Program-made: the position numbers and the translations under genes
In this document: one piece after another, positions 37,235 to 45,906 of the stretch
Layout: each line of letters opens with the position of its first letter
Numbering within the stretch: the stretch's first letter is position 1
Source: Citreicoccus inhibens
GTDB taxonomy: Bacteria > Myxococcota > Myxococcia > Myxococcales > Myxococcaceae
Length of the DNA stretch: 64,000 nt
Assembly: GCF_019039035.1 (NCBI RefSeq)
Contig: NZ_JAHNZT010000002.1
Location: forward strand, 1-64,000
Direction: 5' to 3'
Notes under the pieces: model-generated
What the model saw: only the letters and a program-made list of their open reading frames with translations
What the model was told of the DNA's origin: nothing
Database searches by the model: none

Positions 37235-38293
37235 ATGAAGAACTCCAGACTCGGGTGGGCTCGGACGGGCGTGGTGCTCGCGCTGATGGGGGGGGGAGGC
37301 TCAGCCGCGGCGCAGCCCGCGCAGGCTCCCAGTGGGGGGCTGCCCGTCGAGTCTGCCCGCGCGCCGCTCCTGGATGCGCCGGTGGCGGAGGTCTCGGCCT
37401 GGCTGGCCGCCAGGCACGCGCTGGCGCCAGAGGCGGGCACGGGTGGGGCCGCGTCACCACGGCATCTGCGGCCGCCGATGCTGCGCCTCTTCGTGGCGGG
37501 AACGACGACGTGGCGACGGTACTGCGCGCGCCCGGGTGTGAAGTCCTGTGGTGAGTACGATTGCAAGCCAATCGAACAGCAGACGGGCGACACCGAGACG
37601 TTCTCCTCGTCGGTGCCGTATCTCGGGTTCGATATCGAGTTGGAGGTGCTCCCGCTGGCGCATTGGGACTCGGCGCTGCGCGGGCTGGGCGTGGTGCTGG
37701 CATACCAGCGTGGCTTCTCGTCCACGAACGTGACGCTGCGAAGCGAGACGGGACAGACGCCCAAGCGCGAGGTGGACGCGACCGACACGGCCGTCACCGC
37801 GCAGGCGATGTATCGCTACTACTTCAACTTCGGCTCCAACGCGCAGCCGGGCTACGTGGGCACGCGCTTCGGTTTGCATTCACGTTCGTTCAGCATGGAT
37901 GCGAGCAGCGAGACGCCGCTCCTGGGCACGCACCGCGTATTTCCGACATTGGGGGTGGATGTCTCGGTTCCGCTCTTCCGCTCCATCCGGCTGGAGGCCG
38001 CGGGCGGGCTCTTCCTGGGCGCCCAGCCGGGAAAGCGGCTGGGCGGAGACGACGACGGACGGATCCACCTGGAGGTGAGCGACCATGGCGCGTCTGTGTC
38101 CAGCTTCGGCTGGAACGCGGTGCTGGGGATCGCGGGCGACATCTGGGGCCCGCTGGGGTACGCGGTCCACTATCGCCTGACGCACTTCCAGGACACGTTC
38201 ACGGGCGAGGGGACGCGCGCGGGTTGGTCGCAGGGGGGCGTGGCGGAAGAGACCTACTCCAGCCTGAACTGGGGCCTGCTCGTCTCGTACTGA
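37235..38293 (+). CDS. Predicted outer-membrane beta-barrel protein
   Basis: This 352-residue protein starts with a signal peptide (GWARTGVVLALMGGGGSAAAQ). From about residue 90 it alternates hydrophobic and polar residues in beta strands (PYLGFDIELEVLPL, GLGVVLAYQRGFS, AMYRYYFNFGS, GVDVSVPLFRSIRLEAAGGLFLG) and ends in the aromatic LLVSY, typical of barrel C-termini. One Cys pair (CARPGVKSC) sits in an early loop. It lies between the AI-2E-type gene and the CotH-like gene on the same strand. Function unknown. Confidence 0.6.
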   Translation: MKNSRLGWARTGVVLALMGGGGSAAAQPAQAPSGGLPVESARAPLLDAPVAEVSAWLAARHALAPEAGTGGAASPRHLRPPMLRLFVAGTTTWRRYCARPGVKSCGEYDCKPIEQQTGDTETFSSSVPYLGFDIELEVLPLAHWDSALRGLGVVLAYQRGFSSTNVTLRSETGQTPKREVDATDTAVTAQAMYRYYFNFGSNAQPGYVGTRFGLHSRSFSMDASSETPLLGTHRVFPTLGVDVSVPLFRSIRLEAAGGLFLGAQPGKRLGGDDDGRIHLEVSDHGASVSSFGWNAVLGIAGDIWGPLGYAVHYRLTHFQDTFTGEGTRAGWSQGGVAEETYSSLNWGLLVSY

Positions 38294-38407
38294 GCCGCGC
38301 CGTCGCGGACTCCACGCGAGCGAGGGTGCTCGGGCGGTGCGCGTCCGCGGGCGGACATTGCTCGGGAGCGCCAGGCTTGGCCTGACGTCGGCGGATGCTT
38401 AGTGCTG

Positions 38408-40138
38408 ATGCCGTGCGTCCCGGTGGGGCGCCAGGGGGCGTGGCGGGTGGCTGGATGGGCGTGGCGGTGTCTGGGCGTGGTGTGTCTGTGTTGGGTGGCC
38501 TGTGGGGCTCCGGACGCGACGAACTCGCCCGGCGACGAGTCCCTGCCTGGGTCCCCCCCGGGCGTCTCGGACGGAGGCGGCGACGTCCCCGATGCCGGGG
38601 ACACTCCCACGCAATCCGATGGCGGGGCCGCCGATGCCGGCACCTCGCCAGGATGCACGCTCGTCGTGGGGCCTCCACGCTGGCTCCTGGAGGGCGAATC
38701 GCTCACGGCGCAGGTGTCATGCGCTCCGGGCGCGGATGGCGTCCCCACGTTCTCGGTGGAGAACCTTCCCCCAGGCGCGACCTTTGATGGCGCGAGCGGG
38801 ACGCTCCGCTGGACGCCGGGGCGGGATCAGGCGGCGGTGTGGCTGCTGCGCGTGCGCGAAGTCCACTCGGGCGCCACGGACACTCTGAAGATTGGCGTGG
38901 CGGAGAACGAGTCCGCGCCCGGCAACGTGCGCATCGTCGATCCCCAGGCGTACACGGAGGAGTACGGCCTGCCGGTCATCCACCTCTCGTACGGGCCCAC
39001 GGGCCTGACCGCGGGGGGATACCGCACGGCGCACGTGGTCTATCGCGGCAAGCGGTACGACATCGAGGCGAAGTACCGAGGCTCCAGCTCCAGTGCGTTC
39101 CCCAAGCGCAGCATCACCCTCAAGTTCGCGGACGAGCAGCTCTTCACCGAGCCGGTGATGGGGGAGGACTTCACCGACCGCAAGCGAATCGTCCTGGTCT
39201 CCACCTTCAATGACAACTCATACTTGCGCACGCGCCTGGCCTTCGACCTGTGGGCGAAGATGTCGCCTCGGCACCTGCGCCTGCACGCGTTCAGCGCGAT
39301 TGTCTACGCGAACAATCGCTACGTGGGGCTCTACACGGTGGCGGACCACGCGGACAAACGTCTGCTGGCACGAGAGGGGCTCTCGACGAAGGCGGACCTG
39401 TTCAAGGCGGTGGACGCCAACGCGAACTTCTCGCGGCTCCGGCGAGACGGCACCGCCAAGTCCTGGCTCGGCGAGGGACTGGCCAAGGAGGAGGGGCGCC
39501 CCGCCGCGGGTCAGCCCCATTCCTTCGACACCTTCGCATCGCTCATCGCCTTCACGGCGGACGCGACCGATGGGGGCTTCCGAGATGGGTTGGCGGGGCG
39601 CGCCGACCTGCACGACTACATGGATTGGTGGATCTTCAACACGCTCATCCTGGGCACGGACTCCCACTCGAAGAACGCGTACCACGCGAGAGACCCTTCG
39701 CCTGGGAAGGTCTGGCGCTTCCTGCCGTGGGATCTGGATGCCTCGTTCGGTCAGAACTTCGACACCACGCGGACGAGCCCCCAGGAGTGGAAGACCTTCG
39801 CGACCAACAACCTGCTGTTCGCCCGGATGCTCGCGGAGCCGACGTTCTCCGACGCGATGCACGCACGCTACCGGGCATTCCTGGCCAACGAGTTGAACGT
39901 GCACGCGGTCCAGTCGCTCGTGGAGGGCTACGTCCGAGAGATTGCCCCGTCCGCGCGGCGCGACTGGGCCAAGTGGCGTTCGAGCTACGTCGTCTTCGGG
40001 TCCGCCGGTACGAATGGGGAGGCCAACTTCCCGAACTGGCAATCGCGCGACCACTTCAACTCCTACGACGAGGAAGTGGAGTTCCTGCGCGAGTGGATCA
40101 ACGCCCGCTGGCAGATGCTGGGGTCCCGCGTTCCGTGA
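38408..40138 (+). CDS. CotH-kinase-like lipoprotein
   Basis: This 576-residue secreted protein has a signal peptide with a lipobox-like ending (CLCWVACG), then an acidic Gly/Asp/Pro-rich linker. An Ig-like putative domain follows (~85-165, FSVENLPPGATFDGASGTLRWTPG), then the CotH spore-coat kinase domain (~190-540). The last contains YRGSSSSAFPKRSITLKF, VLVSTFNDNSYLR, YVGLYTVADHADKR, GTDSHSKNAYHARDP and RFLPWDLDASFG. CotH kinases phosphorylate secreted proteins in Bacillus spores, so a developmental surface role is possible. ATG 38408 is preferred; GTG 38402 is possible. Confidence 0.8.
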   Translation: MPCVPVGRQGAWRVAGWAWRCLGVVCLCWVACGAPDATNSPGDESLPGSPPGVSDGGGDVPDAGDTPTQSDGGAADAGTSPGCTLVVGPPRWLLEGESLTAQVSCAPGADGVPTFSVENLPPGATFDGASGTLRWTPGRDQAAVWLLRVREVHSGATDTLKIGVAENESAPGNVRIVDPQAYTEEYGLPVIHLSYGPTGLTAGGYRTAHVVYRGKRYDIEAKYRGSSSSAFPKRSITLKFADEQLFTEPVMGEDFTDRKRIVLVSTFNDNSYLRTRLAFDLWAKMSPRHLRLHAFSAIVYANNRYVGLYTVADHADKRLLAREGLSTKADLFKAVDANANFSRLRRDGTAKSWLGEGLAKEEGRPAAGQPHSFDTFASLIAFTADATDGGFRDGLAGRADLHDYMDWWIFNTLILGTDSHSKNAYHARDPSPGKVWRFLPWDLDASFGQNFDTTRTSPQEWKTFATNNLLFARMLAEPTFSDAMHARYRAFLANELNVHAVQSLVEGYVREIAPSARRDWAKWRSSYVVFGSAGTNGEANFPNWQSRDHFNSYDEEVEFLREWINARWQMLGSRVP

Positions 40139-40159
40139 GAGGCATTGCCGGACGTTCTG

Positions 40160-40447
40160 CTACCACGAGTCGTCGGGGCCGCAGTGGCTGCAGCGATTGA
40201 GGCAGTTGCCGACGAAGTCGCCGTACTCCTTGACGCACTCCTGGTTGTCCGCGCAGTTCTCGTCGCTGGTGCAGCCGGGCTCGCAGGTGTTGAACGTCGC
40301 GTCCACGCAGTACTGGCCGGGCTGACAGGGTTCGTCGCTTACGAAGTCTCCGCACTCGGTATAGCCATGTTCGAGCGGAGAGATGATGCAGCCCGTGCTC
40401 GCGAGCAGGGTGCTCGCGAGCATGAAGACCCAGGTCGATGCGCGCAT
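40160..40447 (-). CDS. Cysteine-rich small lipoprotein
   Basis: The 95-residue product has a lipoprotein signal (FMLASTLLASTGC, Cys 20). The mature part holds ten further Cys in spaced groups (TECGDFVSDEPCQPGQYC, CEPGC, NCADNQEC, CLNRCSHC), suggesting a disulfide-stabilised fold like the Cys-rich surface modules common in myxobacteria. It converges on the CotH-like gene. Function unknown. Confidence 0.65.
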   Translation of the reverse strand: MRASTWVFMLASTLLASTGCIISPLEHGYTECGDFVSDEPCQPGQYCVDATFNTCEPGCTSDENCADNQECVKEYGDFVGNCLNRCSHCGPDDSW

Positions 40448-40529
40448 GAGGGGAGCCTCGTGGAGTCAGGAGAACGACTCCTCGGGGCCTCATGACGAGC
40501 GGGGCCTGATTCTATTCAGCGCGCCGCGG

Positions 40530-41174
40530 CTACCGGCTGGTCCACCACGTCTTGAACTGCATCCAGGAGATCGTTCCCGTGCGGTCGGGGTCGACCACGT
40601 CCAGGGCGATCATCAGCTCGTCATCGGTGATGTTCTGACCCAGCGCCTCCAGGAGCCGAGCGAAGCCACTGTGCTCGATGTGCCCGGTTCGCTGACGGTC
40701 GTAGCGCTGGAAGATGTCGAGCAGCTCGTTGCCGGAGCTGGTCAGCTCGTCCACCGCCGCGTGCTCGGGGGCCAGTGGTTGGATGCCGGCCGAGGTCGTC
40801 TCCACCATCTCGACGTCGGGCGCGACGAAGGCCGTGGGCTCGGGCTCTTCCACGAAGAGGGCGGTGACGGGGGGCGCGGGGGCCTTGCGAGGCTTCGCGG
40901 GGGCCTTGCGAGACTTCCCGGGAGGCGCCTTGCGCGCTGGGGCCTTGGCCGCGCGGGCCGATACCTTGACCTTACGAGCCGAGGCCTTGCGCGCCGCGAC
41001 CTTGCGAGGCTTCTTCGCGGCGGCTTTGCGAGCCGAGGTCTTTCGGGGCGCCGCCTTGCGCAGCCTCGCTGCCTTCTTCGCAGCGGCCCGTTTCTTCGCG
41101 GGCACCTTGCGCGTCGAGGTGGTGCGACGCGCCGTCTTCTTCCGTGCCGTCTTGCCAGCCTTCTTCATCGCCAT
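40530..41174 (-). CDS. Histone-H1-like protein fused to an EF-hand pair
   Basis: This 214-residue protein has two parts. Residues ~1-105 are Lys/Ala/Arg/Pro-rich with KAAARKA/KAPARK-type repeats, as in H1-like chromatin proteins. After an acidic linker (~106-145), residues ~147-214 form two EF-hand motifs: FQRYDRQRTGHIEHSGF and LDVVDPDRTGTISWMQF. Both loops keep the D-x-(D/Q)-x-T-G start, but position 12 is Gly or Gln instead of Glu, so calcium binding may be weak. ATG 41174 has GGAGG. DNA binding and calcium response are inferred. Confidence 0.75.
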   Translation of the reverse strand: MAMKKAGKTARKKTARRTTSTRKVPAKKRAAAKKAARLRKAAPRKTSARKAAAKKPRKVAARKASARKVKVSARAAKAPARKAPPGKSRKAPAKPRKAPAPPVTALFVEEPEPTAFVAPDVEMVETTSAGIQPLAPEHAAVDELTSSGNELLDIFQRYDRQRTGHIEHSGFARLLEALGQNITDDELMIALDVVDPDRTGTISWMQFKTWWTSR

Positions 41175-41665
41175 CGTGGAGCCTCCCCAGATGGACGCTC
41201 ATCGTAGCGCCTGGTCACGGTTTGCTTGCAATACCCGCTTCGCTTTCGTTTCAGACACGAGGCAGGGTTCGTCCATGAGCGGTCAGGAATTGCGGCTCAC
41301 GGAGTCCGGGGGCGGCTCGCATTGACAGGTGCCGTTGGGCGCCTTACTTGATACCGGCCATGACACCCGCTGCCCTTCAGAGGAAGCCGTTCGCGCGCCT
41401 GCTGGCGCCGACGGCGGGCGTGTGTGTGGGTCCCCGTCACGAGGTTCTGCTCGACATTTGAGTGGGCGGACCGGGCTTTCCGGCGCGCGAGTTGGCTGGT
41501 TGTCGCGCGCTGGAAGGGCAGGTTCCGCCTGACTCCCATGTCTCGTCGTGTGTCCGAAGGCCGGGCGTCGTGCGCCCAGGCTCCGGCGACACGGCCCTCC
41601 ATTCCAACCAGTGACGCAGCATCCCCCGCGGGCGCGCTCGTGCCCGACGGGAACGGGGAACCTCC
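41175..41665. other. Intergenic stretch of 491 bases
   Basis: This gap separates the divergent H1/EF-hand gene and EF-G gene. No convincing coding region, tRNA, riboswitch or repeat was recognised. Open frames in it lack ribosome-binding sites and continue into EF-G in another frame. It presumably holds both promoters. Confidence 0.5.
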
Positions 41666-43771
41666 ATGTCCCGCAGCACTCGAATCGATCGCTATCGCAA
41701 CATCGGAATCATGGCCCACATCGACGCGGGCAAGACGACGCTGACCGAACGCGTCCTCTACTTCACCGGACGCATCCGCTCCACGGGCGAGGTGCACAAC
41801 GGATCCACCGAGATGGATTGGATGGATCAGGAGAAGAAGCGCGGCATCACCATCACCTCCGCGGCGACCACGGCGTTCTGGAAGCCCCGGCACGGCGCGG
41901 GCGCGGGAATCCTTCATCGCATCAACATCCTCGACACGCCGGGGCACGTGGACTTCACCATCGAGGTGGAGCGCTCGTTGCGCGTGCTCGACGGGGCGGT
42001 GGCGGTGTTCGATGCGAGCCAGGGCGTGGAGCCTCAGTCGGAGACGGTGTGGCGGCAAGCGGACCGCCACGGCGTGCCCCGCATCGCGTTCATCAACAAG
42101 ATGGACAAGGTGGGCGCCGACTTCGCCATGAGCCTGGGCTCGATGCGTGAGCGCCTGGGGGCGAACGCCGTGGCCGTTCAGCTCCCCATCGGCGTGGGCG
42201 CGGACTTCCAGGGCGTCATCGACCTCCTGCGCATGCAGGCGCTCCTCTTCACGGACGAGGAGGGGGGCTTCGTGGATGAGCAGCCCGTTCCCGAGTCCCT
42301 GCGCGCTCAGGCCGATGCCCTGCGGGCCCGCCTCGTCGAGGCGTGCGCGGAGTTGGACGAGTCGCTCGTGGAGCGGTTCGTGGAGGGACGACTGGCGGAC
42401 ATCTCCGCCAGCGAACTGGAGCACGCGCTCCGCCTGGGCACGCTGCGGCGCCAGGTGGTGCCGGTGCTCTGTGGCGCGGCGTTCAAGAAGAAGGGTGTGC
42501 AGATGCTGCTGGACGCGGTCGTCAACTACCTGCCCGCGCCGTCGGATCTCCCGGCGGTGGAGGGGCTCATCCCGGGCACGGGCGAGCGCGTCGTGCGCGG
42601 TCCGGACGACGCCGAGCCTCCCGTGGCGCTCGTCTTCAAGCTCATGCACGACAAGGTCGTGGGGAACATCGCTTTTCTTCGCATCTACTCCGGTTCGCTC
42701 GGCGCGGGGACGGCCCTGCTCAACGGGCGCACCCAGCGCCGCGAGCGCGTGGGGCGACTCATGTTCATGCATGCCAATCAGCGCGAGGAGGTGAGCGAGG
42801 TCCATGCGGGCGACCTCTGCGCGGTGCTCGGCCTGCGCGATGTGCGCACAGGCGACACGCTGTCAGACGCGCGCTCGCCCATGGTGCTGGAGTCCCTCGC
42901 GGTCCCGGAGCCCGTGGTTCAGCTCGCGGTGGAGGCTCGCTCGCGAGCGGAGCAGCAGAAGCTGGAGGAAGGACTGCATCGACTGGCGATGGAGGATCCC
43001 TCGCTGCGCGTGGGCGTGGATCCGGAGAGCGGGCAAGTGCTCCTGTCCGGCATGGGAGAGCTGCACCTGGAGGTGGTGGTGGACCGGCTGCGGACCGAGC
43101 ACGGCGTGGAAGCCCGCGTCGGCAATCCTCGGGTGGCCTGGCGAGAGACGCTGCGCGAGCCTGTTCGCCAGGAGTATCGCTACGTCCGTCAGACGGGCGG
43201 GCCGGGGCAGTTCGCGCACGTGGTGTTGGAGGTCGGGCCGGCGCCCCGAGGGGTGGGACTCGTCTTCGTGGATGACACGCGCAACGGCGCGGTCCCTCGC
43301 GAGTTCGTTCCCGCCATCGAGAAGGGCGTGCGGGGCGCGATGGAGCGGGGCCTGCGCGAAGGCTTCCCGCTGGTGGACCTGGAGGTGCGGCTCGTGGATG
43401 GGTCGACGCATGTGAAGGACTCGACACCGCAGGCGTTCATGATGGCGGGCTCCCTGGCGCTCCAGGAAGCCGCGCGTCGTGCGGGCGTGCGCGTGTTGGA
43501 ACCCATCATGGCGGTCGAGGTCACCACCCCCGAGGAGTACCTGGGCGACGTGCTGGGTGACATGGGGGCCCGGCGCGGACGCGTGACGGGCACGGAGTCT
43601 CGAGGCCCCGTGCGCGTGGTCTCCGCGCGCATCCCGATGGCCAGTCTGTTCGGGTACGTGAATGGCCTGCGCGGCCGGACGCAGGGGCGGGCCCAGGCGA
43701 GCATGCACCCAGGCAGCTATGACGTGGTGCCCGAGGCCCTCCAGGCCTCGCTGTTCGCGGCCCAGGCTTGA
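41666..43771 (+). CDS. Translation elongation factor G paralogue
   Basis: This 701-residue EF-G has domains I-V. GTPase motifs are AHIDAGKTT (G1), [11 protein letters not shown] (switch I/G2), DTPGHVDF (G3), NKMDKVGAD (G4). Domain II starts near residue 315, and the C-terminal domains IV-V end ATxxHPGSY-like ([11 protein letters not shown]). Isolated placement without rpsL/rpsG/tuf suggests this is a second EF-G, not the str-operon copy. Extra EF-Gs act in ribosome recycling or stress translation. ATG 41666; a strong hairpin follows the stop. Confidence 0.88.
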   Translation: MSRSTRIDRYRNIGIMAHIDAGKTTLTERVLYFTGRIRSTGEVHNGSTEMDWMDQEKKRGITITSAATTAFWKPRHGAGAGILHRINILDTPGHVDFTIEVERSLRVLDGAVAVFDASQGVEPQSETVWRQADRHGVPRIAFINKMDKVGADFAMSLGSMRERLGANAVAVQLPIGVGADFQGVIDLLRMQALLFTDEEGGFVDEQPVPESLRAQADALRARLVEACAELDESLVERFVEGRLADISASELEHALRLGTLRRQVVPVLCGAAFKKKGVQMLLDAVVNYLPAPSDLPAVEGLIPGTGERVVRGPDDAEPPVALVFKLMHDKVVGNIAFLRIYSGSLGAGTALLNGRTQRRERVGRLMFMHANQREEVSEVHAGDLCAVLGLRDVRTGDTLSDARSPMVLESLAVPEPVVQLAVEARSRAEQQKLEEGLHRLAMEDPSLRVGVDPESGQVLLSGMGELHLEVVVDRLRTEHGVEARVGNPRVAWRETLREPVRQEYRYVRQTGGPGQFAHVVLEVGPAPRGVGLVFVDDTRNGAVPREFVPAIEKGVRGAMERGLREGFPLVDLEVRLVDGSTHVKDSTPQAFMMAGSLALQEAARRAGVRVLEPIMAVEVTTPEEYLGDVLGDMGARRGRVTGTESRGPVRVVSARIPMASLFGYVNGLRGRTQGRAQASMHPGSYDVVPEALQASLFAAQA

Positions 43772-43784
43772 GCATGAAGTGAGG

Positions 43785-43811
43785 CCCCCGGGAGCAGGTG
43801 ACTCCCGGGGG
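43785..43811 (+). terminator. Terminator hairpin after the EF-G gene
   Basis: CCCCCGGGAG (43785-43794) pairs perfectly over ten bases with CTCCCGGGGG (43802-43811), loop of seven, 13 bases past the stop codon. Only a short CTTT follows. Confidence 0.6.
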
Positions 43812-43908
43812 GCACGCTTTGGCGGATGGATTGAACTCCGGGATTGAGTGGGGCCCGGCTCGGGGTTATCTCTGAGGACGTCCGGTACACCCATGAGGGG
43901 CGCCGGGC

Positions 43909-43967
<59 letters not shown>

Positions 43968-43969
43968 CC

Positions 43970-44290
43970 ATGTCGTGGATCCTTCTCGTCGTCGCGGGTC
44001 TTCTCGAGGTGTGCTGGGCCGTGGGGCTCAAGTACACCGAGGGCTTCACCCGCCCCTTGCCCAGCCTGCTGACGGGCACTGCCATCGTCTCCAGCATGCT
44101 GCTGCTGTCCATCGCGGCCCGCACGCTGCCCATCGGGACGGCCTATGCCGTCTGGGTGGGGATTGGCGCGCTGGGCGCCGCGGCCTTGGGCGTGGTGCTC
44201 TTCCATGAGCCCATCACGCCGCCGCGGATGCTCTTCCTGGGGATGCTGCTCGTCTCCATCGTGGGCCTGAAGGCCACCTCGGGACACTGA
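43970..44290 (+). CDS. gdx: Guanidinium exporter (Gdx/SugE, SMR family)
   Basis: This 106-residue, four-helix small multidrug resistance protein works as an antiparallel dimer, exchanging guanidinium for protons at the inner membrane. The essential Glu is E13 (GLLEVCWAVGLKYTEGFTR), and the LKYTxGFTR block is typical of the Gdx (formerly SugE) subtype rather than drug-exporting EmrE. AYAVWVGIGALGAA is the conserved third helix. Its control by the guanidine-III riboswitch upstream agrees fully with this function. Confidence 0.93.
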   Translation: MSWILLVVAGLLEVCWAVGLKYTEGFTRPLPSLLTGTAIVSSMLLLSIAARTLPIGTAYAVWVGIGALGAAALGVVLFHEPITPPRMLFLGMLLVSIVGLKATSGH

Positions 44291-44304
44291 GGCGGCGCGC
44301 GGGT

Positions 44305-44640
44305 TCAGGGCACGCGGGCCTGTCGCTCTCGGCGGGCCACGCGCGCGGACTCGCGCAGGGCGGCCAGGTTGCGGCGCACCCACTCGGGCGCCAGCTCCAA
44401 CTCTTCGACGAAGAACAGGTCTTCGCCCAGTCCCCGCACGCGGACCTGGATGAGCGGATCCGCGGGAAACTGCCGGGCCGGGTCGTCGTAGACGAGGCCT
44501 GTCACTGTTCCCAACCGCCCGAGGAACCGCCGGGCGATGGGGTCGTCGGGCGTAGCGCCGACAATCTTCACGGTCGCGCCCATGCGTACGGGCGCGCCGT
44601 CCACGTCCTGGTTCAGGATGAGCGAATGCTCGTGTTTCAT
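44305..44640 (-). CDS. carS: CarS, antirepressor of carotenoid genes
   Basis: This 111-residue small protein has an SH3-like fold in its family. Segments matching M. xanthus CarS are VDGAPVRMGATVKIV, RRFLGRLGTVTGLVYDDPA and the acidic GLGEDLFFVEELELAPEW. In M. xanthus CarS mimics operator DNA and pulls repressor CarA off the crtEB promoter, switching carotenoid synthesis on in light. Its ATG overlaps the carR stop in ATGA. Length equals that recalled for M. xanthus CarS. Confidence 0.9.
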   Translation of the reverse strand: MKHEHSLILNQDVDGAPVRMGATVKIVGATPDDPIARRFLGRLGTVTGLVYDDPARQFPADPLIQVRVRGLGEDLFFVEELELAPEWVRRNLAALRESARVARRERQARVP

Positions 44641-45299
44641 GGTGCGTAGGACCTGGGTTTGAGCAGGGATGACAGCGCGACCGAGGCGAGCGCCACGAGG
44701 GCCCAGGCGAGCAGGTGCCAGACGGCCACGTGCCGCCAGTCTTGCTGGCACGCGAGCTCGCCCACGCAGGCCCCCGTCGTGCCCACGGCGAGCCCCGCGA
44801 TGAGCGCGCGACGGGGCGCGAACACCGTGCCTCGCAGCGCGATGAGCATCCACGCGAGGGGGCCCACCGCGGCGGCCACGTGGCTCGCGGTGCAGACCCA
44901 GCCGGGAAGCTCGGACGCCTCGGGGGGCGTTGCTCGAGTCAGCACGAGCGCGGCGGCGGTGACCCAGGTAAGGCTCAGGCTCCAGCGCCGCAAGCTCCGT
45001 CCTCGCGGCATCAGCGCGCTCCAGGCGCACAGGGCGCAGGTGAGCAGCAGCAGCCCGAGCAAGGGCGCGCGGCCGAGCATCAGGCCCACCGAGGACGGGC
45101 CCGCGGCGAGCAACACGGCCGCGACGGCCAACACCAGCCCGACACAGATTCCGACCGCGCCAAGGGCTTGCATGCGCCAGTTCGCGGCGCGCGGCGAGGT
45201 GCTCAGCTCCTGGCGCGCGGAGTCGAGCGCGCGCTCCAGCGCCTGGGGGCTCGGGCTGCCCGGGTCGCGCGAGAGGAGGGTGTCGAGAGACGGTCGCAT
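44637..45299 (-). CDS. carR: CarR, membrane anti-sigma factor
   Basis: This 220-residue protein has a ~45-residue cytoplasmic N-terminus and about six membrane helices (e.g. ALGAVGICVGLVLAVAAVLLAAG, LLGLLLLTCALCAWSALM, WHLLAWALVALASVALSSLL). It resembles M. xanthus CarR, which holds the sigma factor CarQ inactive in the dark and is lost on illumination. It starts by a one-base overlap with carQ (TGATG) and overlaps carS by four bases; such coupling is known to set CarQ:CarR stoichiometry. By itself it could be taken for a generic DUF1109-like anti-sigma; carS beside it decides. Confidence 0.87.
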   Translation of the reverse strand: MRPSLDTLLSRDPGSPSPQALERALDSARQELSTSPRAANWRMQALGAVGICVGLVLAVAAVLLAAGPSSVGLMLGRAPLLGLLLLTCALCAWSALMPRGRSLRRWSLSLTWVTAAALVLTRATPPEASELPGWVCTASHVAAAVGPLAWMLIALRGTVFAPRRALIAGLAVGTTGACVGELACQQDWRHVAVWHLLAWALVALASVALSSLLKPRSYAP

Positions 45300-45838
45300 C
45301 AGACGGTCTCCAGTTCACCGAGCAGCGACCGCAGGCGCTCGTAGCCGCGATGCGCCCGGAGTCGGGCCGCGCCCGCGCTGATGCCGCGCAGCTCGGCGAT
45401 CTCCTCGAAGGACCAGCCCTCGACCTTGCTGAGGACCACGGCCTCGCGTTGTTCGGGAGGAAGCTGCTGGAGCGCATCCTCGAGCTGATGCCGCACCTCC
45501 CAGGCGTCCGAGCCGTCCGCGGGCTCTCCCTTGCCCCGGGGCCGCTCCTGCACGTAGGCGTGGATGTGTCGCTGATGCTTCAGCGCGTCCCGGGCCGCGT
45601 TCGCCGCGATGGTCAACAACCACGGGGCGAAGCGCGTGCCCGGCTCGAAGCGCCCGCGGGCCCGGATGACCGACAGGAACGTCGTCTGGAGCAGGTCCTC
45701 CGCGAGCGGCCCGTCCCGCACCATGCGGGCCAGGAAGCCGTGCACGCGGCGCGAATGCCGCGCGAACAGCACCTCGAACGCATCGAGCTGGCCGGCGCGG
45801 AACCCTTCCATGAGTGCTTCGTCCGTGGGGCTGCCCAT
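45299..45838 (-). CDS. carQ: CarQ, ECF sigma factor for the light response
   Basis: This 179-residue ECF sigma factor has region 2 (LFARHSRRVHGFLARMVRDGPLAEDLLQTTFLSVIRA) and region 4 (LPPEQREAVVLSKVEGWSFEEIAEL, with GISAGAARLRAHRGYERLR). In M. xanthus CarQ drives its own operon and crtI when light frees it from CarR. ATG 45838 was chosen with GAGAGG upstream. It heads the three-gene operon carQ-carR-carS. Confidence 0.9.
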   Translation of the reverse strand: MGSPTDEALMEGFRAGQLDAFEVLFARHSRRVHGFLARMVRDGPLAEDLLQTTFLSVIRARGRFEPGTRFAPWLLTIAANAARDALKHQRHIHAYVQERPRGKGEPADGSDAWEVRHQLEDALQQLPPEQREAVVLSKVEGWSFEEIAELRGISAGAARLRAHRGYERLRSLLGELETV

Positions 45839-45850
45839 CACCTCTCATCC

Positions 45851-45877
45851 GGACGACTCACGCCGAGTTCTGTTTCC
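45851..45877 (-). promoter_or_regulatory. Candidate ECF-type promoter of carQRS
   Basis: On the minus strand GGAAAC (45877-45872) is followed after 16 bases by CGTCC (45855-45851), similar to common ECF promoter boxes. A start near 45846 leaves a very short leader before ATG 45838, so the true promoter may lie further upstream. Confidence 0.35.
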
Positions 45878-45906
45878 GAGCCACCACGAATTTCCCGTCG
45901 ATTCCC

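Noticed and set aside
44305-45299. NifZ-like small protein and generic DUF1109/NrsF anti-sigma as names for these two genes
   Set aside because: The SH3-type segments and gene order with an ECF sigma factor match CarS and CarR of the M. xanthus carQRS operon more specifically.
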